From assembly GCA_003049465.1 (NCBI GenBank), contig PYSS01000081.1, positions 62,001 through 126,000 on the forward strand: a stretch of 64,000 bases of DNA, read 5' to 3'. Positions 56,515-64,000 of this stretch are shown piece by piece. The position numbers and the translations under genes were made by a program. The stretch is from Magnaporthiopsis rhizophila. Its lineage: Eukaryota; Ascomycota; Sordariomycetes; Magnaporthales; Magnaporthaceae. Positions within the stretch are counted from its first letter, which is position 1, and every line of letters starts with the position of its first letter. The notes under the pieces are model-generated. The model did no database searches. It was given only the letters and a program-made list of their open reading frames with translations, and was not told the origin of the DNA.

Positions 56515-57050
56515 TAAAATTAAAATGTTTCTAACCGAGTATAAGGGGTACTTTTTATTTTATTAAAACCATTTTTAGCGAGAAAAACAGAAAGTTACTT
56601 ATACGGCTATATGCTTGAATAGTAAGGTTAAGGACTGGTTCGAACCTATTTGGTCCGATTACCTAAAGGGGCATAACAAATCCAAAAAAAAAACCAAGCT
56701 GGTATTTGCCAATTTCGAAAAGTTCGGAGAAAAGGTTACAAAAATTTTCGGACAAATTGATAAAAAACGGGTGGCCAAAAAAAAATTACTTTAGTTTCGG
56801 TAAAAAGGCCCCGTATTAATTTATATTTCCGAATTTCAATAACTGATTAATAAATTTAACTGGACGAAAAATACCAAAATAACCCAGTTTTACCAAAAAT
56901 TAAGGAATAATATAAAAAATAAGTTATTTAAGCAGGAATAACCTGAAAATTTTATTAATTATATTATTATAACCGTTTATATTAGTAATAAATTGTACAA
57001 ATGTTGCTTTGAAAAGAAAGTTTAGCAAATTAAGCCAGTAGTGCAAAATA
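56515..57050 (+). pseudogene. gypsy-2 Gag (capsid region)
   Basis: Plus frame: FLTEYKGYFLFY near 56530, VTYTAICLNSKVKDWFEPIW near 56595-56655 and FANFEKFGEKVTKIFGQIDK near 56708-56767, then FQ-LINKFNWT near 56835 and PENFINYIIITVYISN near 56942. This is the retrotransposon Gag domain pattern (DWFEP.W, F..F, L..L.Q...V..Y). Confidence 0.75.
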
Positions 57051-57590
57051 ATAAAGCTAATCAGAAAAAAGCAAAATAGTAATAATTCACGGCTCACGGT
57101 ATACACCCTAAACTTATAAATTTTAGCGCTAAAATTATACACCAGCAAAAAAAGCAAAAGCATATCAGGTTTAAAAATCCAAAAAACGGGAAATATTTCA
57201 AATATAAAAAAAAAAGATATATTAAAAAGGATTATTTGCAAAAAAACCAATAAACGGCTGTTTTTTGCCGAAAAGGTGCGCAAAAAGGAAATAAACCTAT
57301 AACTCCGGATTTATCCAAAATAACACAATAAGCAAAAAAAAAACCTATATTTTAAAGCATCGTTTAATTAAATTTATTATTTTGATAAAAATTATATGGC
57401 TTATTATTCCGATAAAAATATTATAAAATATTACCCTAAATAATAGTTTGTTATAATGTAACAAATTAACCAACCCCGGGATAATAATAAAAAAAAAAAA
57501 TATTATTATAAATTTTGCAATATTTAAAAAAAAGAATAGTATAATAGTTTAAAATTTGAAAAAATTTAAAAAAGTTTAATATTGCAATAA

Positions 57591-58640
57591 TTATATGCCA
57601 ATAGTAAAAAAGCTTGCTAAATAAAGCAGGGAGCTCGAAAAATTAGCCCGGCGCAAAAGCGTATCGGATACCTCGGTTAATAATTCCGAGGAAAATTTAA
57701 ATATAAATGCAAAAATAGAATTGCTTTTAGGCCAGATGCATTTAATACAAACCCAGGAAAAAAAATTAACCCTAATAATATTTGAAAAAATCACAAAAAC
57801 GGACCTTAATAATAAAAAATTTGACAAATAATAATAGCGATATATTATAAATTTTAAAAAATTTTAGCAAAAATTTGATCAGCAACTAATTAATATGGGG
57901 AAATAACCCTTTATAACCAAGGAGAAAATACAGAAAATGTACATTTTATTTAAATTCCTGGAAATAAACCAATAATTTTGGGATTAGCCCAAACCTATCG
58001 ATAATTTAATATGCAAAAAACCAGCGCAAAATAATAAAAAAAAAATTTTGGATTGGTTAAAAAATAATCAATTGGTTATTTATTACGGGGCACCATTTGA
58101 AAATATTCCGAACCTGGATTAACGGCTAGCACGGTTATATATGCTAAATTATAAAAATATGAACCCTAATACAAGCTATTATAATAAGCTTTTTTGGGCC
58201 AAATACTTATATAATAATTGCCGGTAACATATGGCCAAAAAGCTAAAGCACAATTTTTTTCCACAAAAAAAAAAAAGGACCAGTATAATATTTACGATAA
58301 AAATACCAATTTTCGAAATGGTAAATGGCAAAAAAGGGTTATAAAAGTTTTGCAGCAATTTTCGAGCCATTATTAGCGTACCTTATAATATGCTTAGCAA
58401 AAATCCTGATATACCAAATATATAAAAAACCGGAATATAAGGTATATATAAAAAAAAAAGCGAAAGCCTGGACAAATAGGTTTGCCCGATCGACAGGAGC
58501 AATTAAAGCCCGGAAATAGGCGCCCTAAGCAAAAAATTAGGAAATTTACCCGAAAATAGGGCATGGGTAGGGCAATAATTAGCAAAATTTTTAATAATAA
58601 TAATCACCGACCAATATAAGTATATTAGGATAATAATATA
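57591..58640 (+). pseudogene. gypsy-2 Gag-linked region of unclear role
   Basis: Plus frame from ~57597: RELEKLARRKSVSDTSVNNS, NAKIELLLGQMHLIQTQEKK (charged, coiled-coil-like), later KIPIFEMVNGKKGYKSFAAI and NRFARSTGAIKARK near 58300-58520. Lies between capsid and protease where a nucleocapsid or second Gag part is expected; no zinc knuckle seen. Confidence 0.45.
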
Positions 58641-58659
58641 CTAAAAAGGGCAAAAAATA

Positions 58660-58970
58660 AAAATTATAATCGATTGTGGAGCCTAAGGAAATTATTTTTT
58701 ACCAAAAGCGGTAAAAAGGTACAGCATTCCGATATATCAGAAAAAAAAACCATATAATTTTATAATAATAAAATAAAGCCAGTTACGTTTAATAAAGGAA
58801 AGATCGATATTAAAACTGATTATTTCAAATTTCGATTTTTGGGAAAAATTTGCGAAATAATCCTGGATATTATAAATACGGAAGGGAAAAACCTAATTTT
58901 AGGCTTTTTATAGCTTAAAAAGTATAATTTTTTAATAAATTAGGTTACCGAACAGATTTAATAGAGGAAA
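58660..58970 (+). pseudogene. gypsy-2 aspartic protease
   Basis: KIIIDCGA at 58660-58683 gives the active site as D-C-G in place of D-T/S-G, followed by PKAVKRYSIPIYQKK. The C-terminal block NLILGF..LKKYNFLIN near 58885-58945 matches Ty3/gypsy retropepsins; the Trp of PWL is a stop (TAG). Confidence 0.7.
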
Positions 58971-59389
58971 TTGCTATTAATTAATAAAAAAGCCCAATAA
59001 TTACGGGTTCCGGATAATAGAAATCAAATGCCAAAAAGGGTAGCTGCGATAGCGGCAGGATATGGTAATTAGCCCTGGCAAATTGCACTAATCGAAATAT
59101 TAATAAATACGGATACAAACGGGCCTGATAAGCAGAAAATTACTAAGGATAAATTTAAAAATATTCCTAAGAAATATTATAAATATTGGAAATTATTTTA
59201 GAAAAATTTGGAAATGGTATTACCGGAACACGGACCGTTTAATTATAAGATTAAGCTTAAACCGGAAGTACAGCTTAAATATTAAAAATTGTATTAATTA
59301 AACCCTTAATAAGAAAAATTGTTATAAAAATAATTAAAAGAAAAAGTTAGGAAAGGAATTACCAGATTTTTTAATTTCCCTATAGGATA

Positions 59390-60560
59390 TAAAATTTTGT
59401 TCGTTTTTAAAAAAAACGGGGAAGAACGGATATATATCGATTATTATCCGTTAAATTAGAAAATAATAAAAAATCGGTATTTTTTACCCCTGATCGGCAA
59501 ATTTAAAAATAAGCTCGGAAAAAGCCGGTGGTTTATAATTTTAAATTTATGCAAAATATACGGCCTGTTAAAAATTAAGGAGGGGGATGAATAAAAAATT
59601 GTTTTTCGGACCAAGTTTAGAATTTTCGAATTATTGGTAATAATTTTCGGGCTTATTAATGTATCAGCCATATTTTAGCAAATAATTAACCATATATTAT
59701 AAAAATATTTCGATATTTTTATTTTTGTATACCTGAATAATATCCTAATTTTTTCAAAAATGCTGGAAAAATACAAATAATATATATATAAAATATTACA
59801 AAAATTGCAGGATACAAAGCTTTTAATTAACCCGGATAAATATATATGGCATTTTTTAAAGGTAGTTTTTTTTGGGTTTGTTATCAGATAAAAAAAAATC
59901 CGGATAAAACCCAAAAAAGTACAGGTAATAAAAAATTAGTTTATATTTATTATAATTAAAAAAGTACAAAGTTTTTTAGGATTTTTGAATTTTTACCAAA
60001 AATTTATCCGAAATTTTAGCAAAAAGGTTATATTATTTATAGATTTTACCAAAAATAACACCCAATTTTATTGGGGGATACAAAAATAAATAGCTTTTAA
60101 ATTGCTAAAAAAAGTTATTATTTAAATACCGGTATTAATAATACCAGACCCAGAAAAATTTTTCGAGATTAAAATTGATGCGTTAAATTTTGCTATCAGG
60201 GGATAATTGGAATAGCAAAACGATTAAAAAAGGTTGCATTTTTGTGCATTTTTTTTGCAAAAACTGAATGGACCTAAACTAAATTATCAAATCTATAATA
60301 AAAAGCTTTTTGCTATTATTAAAGCTTTGGAAAAATAAAAGATATATTTGTGCAAAGCTAATTACCAAATTATAGTATATATCAATTATAAAAACTTATT
60401 ATAATTTATTACCAGCTAAGCATTAAACAAAAAATATATTCGATAAAACCAGTTTTTTTAAAATTATAATTTCCGAATTAAGGTTAAAAAAGGATTAAAA
60501 AATAGCCAAGCAAATGTTTTAAATTGTCGATCAAATTATTAAATGGATATATTATCAGAA
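59390..60560 (+). pseudogene. gypsy-2 reverse transcriptase and RNase H
   Basis: Blocks RWIYIDYYPLN near 59425, FGLINVSAIF near 59650, catalytic box YLNN at 59729-59740 (family YLDD), SFLGFLNFYQKFIRNFSK near 59970-60025, RNase H KIDALNFAI near 60172 and PKLNYQIYNKKLFAIIKALEK near 60275-60335. Many stops; both catalytic Asp lost. Confidence 0.8.
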
Positions 60561-60639
60561 ATATGCATAATTTTGGCCAAAGGACCAAACAGATCCCTGA
60601 TTCTGGCATAGCGGGCATTGGTTAAAATAATTTAACAAA

Positions 60640-61310
60640 AAAATTAAACCCTAGAAAAAATCCAGCAAATTTATAGCCAAATAACTAATAAATACCAAAA
60701 GGTTGCTAAAACCTAAAAAAAGTTTCGGCAATATTACAGGTTTATAAAAATTTATGCTAAAATGAAAAATGCAATTAAAAATTGCAGGGATTATGCAAAA
60801 AACAAAACCAGCAAGTATAAACCTTATGGGTTACTGTAACCTTTATTAGCACCTAACAAAATATAGCAAAAAATTACGGCGGATTTTGTTACAGGGCTAC
60901 CCAAATTAAAAAAATCCCTTATAAATGTCCAATATAATAATATTACGGTAATAATTAACCGATTTACCAAATATGCTATATATTTACCGTTTAAAAAAAA
61001 TGCAAAAATTATAAACCTAATTTATATTTTTATCCGAAATATAATTGCAAAACACGGAATACCGAAATATATAATTTTAAACCGAAACAAATTATTTAAT
61101 AACAAATTTTGGAAATAATTTACGGCAAATTTAGGCGCAAAATATGCCTTTTTTATAATTTATTATCCTTAAACGGATAAGCAAACAAAATAAACAAACC
61201 AAACCATAAAATAATATTTACGTTATTTTGTTAATTACAAATAAAATAACTGGGTACAATTATTTTTTATAGCGCAATTTGCGTATAATAGTTTAATATA
61301 CAAAAGTACG
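60640..61310 (+). pseudogene. gypsy-2 integrase
   Basis: Zinc end region reads NCRDYAKNKTSKYKPYGLL near 60781-60837 (first Cys of the pair kept, the second now Tyr). The catalytic core (60870-61230) aligns base by base with 2490-2840 of gypsy-1 but is shattered by stops (ITVIINRFTKYAIYLPF; Q-NKQTKP). Confidence 0.7.
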
Positions 61311-61454
61311 GGAATTATACTGTTTTGTGCAAATTATAAATATATACTTACGGTATATAAAAAACCCAAGGCAGAACCATATACCTTAGCAGCAAAAATA
61401 CAGGTAAAAAAATTTACCAAGCTGCACAAAAATTTTCAGGCAAAATTAAAGGAA

Positions 61455-61880
61455 TTGCAACAGCGCATATTTATGCAGGCCAATAAAAAAAAGATTAAGG
61501 GACCAATTTTTAAAAAAGGGAATAACGTTTATCTTTTTCGATATAATATTAAAACAAAACGATTAAGTAATAAGCTAAACCATAAAAAATTGGAACCGTT
61601 CAAAATTTTAAGGAAAATTTTTAATATTAATTACAAATTTTAATTACCACTAACTATATATAATTATTTGGTTTTTAATATCGATTTATTTAAACCAGCA
61701 TTACCAGGGTTTAAAAGTAACAAATTAATAAAAATCGATCCAAAATAAAAATACAAAATCGAAAAAATTTTGGACAAAAAAATTATCAACAAAACTAAGC
61801 ATTATTTGGTTAAATAGGCAGGGTACGGAATCGAAAAAAGCATTTAGAAAAAAGAAATAAACCTAAAAGGTGCATTAAAA
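61455..61880 (+). pseudogene. gypsy-2 integrase tail and chromodomain
   Basis: Open stretch 61455-61643 (RRLSNKL/LNHKKLEPFKILRK block), then LFKPALPGFKSNKLIKIDP and KIEKILDKKIINKTKHYLVK-stop-AGYG, the chromodomain with its Trp changed to a stop as in gypsy-1. Confidence 0.7.
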
Positions 61881-61982
61881 GCTTTTAAAAAATATTAGCA
61901 AAAAGCCTTTGGTAAAAAGTTAATACCAGTACCAAAATTTGGATTTCGATTCGGAACACCCATACTAAAATAATATACCTGA

Positions 61983-62534
61983 TTAAAGCAGGGCCAACAG
62001 ATTAAAATTAGGATCAACCCTATAATTGGCCCAGCTCGGGAATAATGGAGAAAAATCGGGGGCTGGCAAATTTAAGGGTATAACAGAGGCCTATACAGCT
62101 GCTTTTTCGGCTTTTTTCCGCTTAATTTGCTCCAATTCCTTAATATTATCCAAATTATAACAAACCATTCGAGCATACTTTTTACGCCAGAATTTTTCCT
62201 GTTTGCATAAATACTTCCGCTTATTTTTAAAATAACGGATTTTGTTAAAAACCAAGTTTATTTTATCCCGAAATTTGGAAAATTGGAAAGCGGCATAAAA
62301 AAATTAGGCCCGAAAAGGACCCAAAACGTTACAATTTACTCGGTTGGAACAAATGCATTTCAAATAACAAGAAAAATTGGAAAAAAATGTATAACAAACA
62401 AAAATATCACGAAATTTGCAGTTAAAATAAAAAAATATTTTAATGCCGGATAAAAAAAATAATTCAAAAATATCGGTGCAACGAACCGTAAAGGTTCGCG
62501 CAAAAGAAGGTTTTTTTTGCACCCGACCAAATAT
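61983..62534 (-). pseudogene. antisense reading frame of gypsy-2, ~183 codons, start lost
   Basis: Counterpart of 3716-4264 and 21917-22489. Length from the former start to the stop is 552 nt, no frameshift. ATG has become ATA, the intron acceptor CAG has become CAA and the donor GTGAGT has become GTAAAT, all G-to-A on this strand. The end reads VDPNFNLLALL-stop, like VNPNFDLFALF-stop in gypsy-1. Internal stops present. Confidence 0.55.
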
Positions 62535-62649
62535 TTTGTCAGGATAAGAAAAAGATAGGTGAAGGAAAAAAGGGAAAATTTACCGATTAATAAAGGCGGA
62601 GGATAGCAGGTTTTGGCTAAAAGAATTTGGCCTAAAAAAAAAAACCTAA

Positions 62650-63126
62650 TGTTATAATTATAATTGGCAAAAAACAAAAGGGCTGGGGCTAACCCCTAGC
62701 AGTACGCCTTTACCCCGCAATTATAAAAACCAGGGGGCCGAATAATTAAGGCCAAGCTGGGAAAAAAATTATATAATTAAATTATATAAGGATAAAAAGC
62801 GATATATCGGGCACTAAACGTATCAAAAGTATCGTTAGGAACATTTTTGGTATTTAGAAAAACTAACGTATTACCCATATTATTAGTTGCCAAATGGGAG
62901 ATAAGCACGGGTATATAAAGCAAAAGGTTTTTATTGTGCCAGATAGTTTTTAACTAAGGCTTCGGTATTAATTAATCTAAATTAGCTCCAAAGCAACCCT
63001 TTGGGTAAACAATCGAGACCTTTATTACTATTTCAGTTCCCCAGCACAAGCGACCTGGTAAAGATTTTACTGCTCAGCACCTTTCTTAGCATACCCTACC
63101 TTAAGAGCAGAGAACCGTTTGTAACA
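62650..63126 (+). repeat. gypsy-2 3' LTR (477 bp)
   Basis: TGTTATAATTATAATTGGC..CCGTTTGTAACA, preceded by GGCCTAAAAAAAAAAACC (polypurine-tract region). Same length as the 5' LTR. Confidence 0.9.
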
Positions 63127-64000
63127 AAATATCGCCAGTTCGATTTTATAACCGCTTATCTCGGCGTTATTGTATTTAATAATACTATAATATACATACA
63201 GTAACCTTAGGGCATTTCGGTTGGGCAAAAAGGTTATTATTGCCGTTTAAAAAAAGCATTTTATAACTTTTGCAAATCGCTTTTATAATGGTATTAAACG
63301 ATTATTTTGGAGCTCGAAATATTTAATTTTAGGCCGATTTACTAAAATATCTGCTTTTATTGTAAAAAGGAAACGGGCGCTATATTATTATTTTATATGA
63401 ACGATTTCCAGATTGCCGCCTGTACAGTTACAAAAATTAAAACCATTGCCACCGAAATAAGTAACTGATTTGAAATAACCGCCCTGGGTGATATAAAAAC
63501 GTTCCTTAGTATGCAGATTATAAAGAATTGCCAGCGGAGGATTATAAACTTTTACTAATGCGATTATATTAATAAAATTATTACCAACTACGGACAGAAG
63601 AACCTAAAAGTAGTGAAAATGCCCTAGCCTTTTGGATTTATAATGCCGATTATCTGGAACCCTTTCCCGCACAAAAAAATTCTGCATTACCAATCGGAAA
63701 TAACAAATATTAGCTATTTAGCTAGCATTATTTGCCCTAATATCACGTATACCGTAAAAAGGTTGCAAAAAATCAACGCTAATCCCGGCAATAAGTATTT
63801 GGCACTATTAAAGCACCTTTGGCGTTATATTATCGGTATTAAAAAACTCGCGCTTATTTATAGCGGTCCTACCTATAACGCTAAAGCGATAAGCTTAAAA
63901 GCTTATAAAAATGCCTCGTTCGCTAATTGCCTTTGTACAAAAATATTTATAGGCGGTATAATCGTTATACTGGCAGATGGTCCTATTTATTAATAATTAA
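63127..64000 (+). mobile_element. copia-A3, right part (RT and RNase H), runs off window
   Basis: Directly continues the RT of 55560-55801: QFDFITAYLGVIVFNNTIIY at 63139-63200, catalytic box YMND at 63394-63405 (family YMDD), VIRQIL.. palm, then SYLASIICPNITYTVKRLQK (63714-63773), HLWRYIIGIKKLALIYSG and AYKNASFANCLCTKIF. The last open stretch is 63643-63993. The C-terminus of RNase H and the 3' LTR are outside. Confidence 0.85.

Larger units (their letters stand above)
55802..63126 (+). mobile_element. Ty3/gypsy element, complete copy gypsy-2 (7325 bp)
   Basis: Both LTRs are 477 bp, with a perfect 5-bp target duplication AAATA (55797-55801, 63127-63131). It splits the RT of copia-A3, whose frame joins exactly when the element is ignored. 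Order gag, protease, RT, RNase H, integrase, chromodomain, antisense frame, LTR. Heavily RIP-mutated. Confidence 0.95.

Noticed and set aside
1..64000. CRISPR arrays, bacterial operons, ribosome binding sites or rRNA genes
   Set aside because: No regularly spaced repeats or rRNA-like sequence seen; introns and retrotransposons show eukaryotic nuclear DNA.

Overview
The window reads as nuclear DNA of a filamentous ascomycete (Pezizomycotina type) in an AT-rich, transposon-dense compartment. Three things point there: short spliced genes with GTATGT/GTAAGT-type donors and ACTAAC branch points, Ty1/copia, Ty3/gypsy and pogo families of fungal style, and massive C:G-to-T:A transition decay with Trp-to-stop, Gln-to-stop, Asp-to-Asn and Glu-to-Lys changes in every repeat, the signature of repeat-induced point mutation (RIP). 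Only short GC-richer islands keep host-like sequence.

Layout. 1-4862: 3' part of a Ty3/gypsy element (gypsy-1) nested in a small Ty1/copia element (copia-A1, rest 4863-8984). 8985-10900: host island with a kinase-like gene that lacks its catalytic core. 10901-12876: RIP-damaged pogo/Fot-type DNA transposon holding a 112-bp solo-LTR-like insertion. 12877-13391 and 18725-19932: host sequence split by a complete copia-A2 element (13392-18724), which interrupts a reading frame; the right part carries a spliced, cysteine-rich, secreted-protein gene (effector-like). 19933-20760: MITE with pogo-like ends. 21353-23635: truncated gypsy-3. 23636-48256: three copies of a larger Ty1/copia family (copia-B, about 8.7 kb): copy A on the minus strand with a 3.4-kb unidentified TIR insertion and an inverted solo LTR, a split copy B/D on the minus strand, and complete copy C on the plus strand inserted between B and D. 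48257-51938: unidentified decayed sequence. 51939-64000: copia-A3, interrupted by complete gypsy-2 (55802-63126).

Functional picture. No element looks mobile: reverse transcriptase boxes (YMDD, YLDD) are mutated and reading frames are full of stops. The points of most interest are (i) an antisense, intron-preceded reading frame in the 3' region of all three gypsy copies, whose span is a multiple of three in each copy (549, 552, 573 nt); (ii) a possible second antisense reading frame downstream of pol in copia-B; (iii) the secreted cysteine-rich gene at 19238-19656; (iv) a host reading frame that becomes continuous when copia-A2 and one target-site copy are ignored; (v) the kinase-like gene lacking subdomains II to IX. 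Element boundaries were set from LTR ends, target-site duplications and comparison of copies within the window. Family names copia-A, copia-B and gypsy-1/2/3 are labels for this window only.
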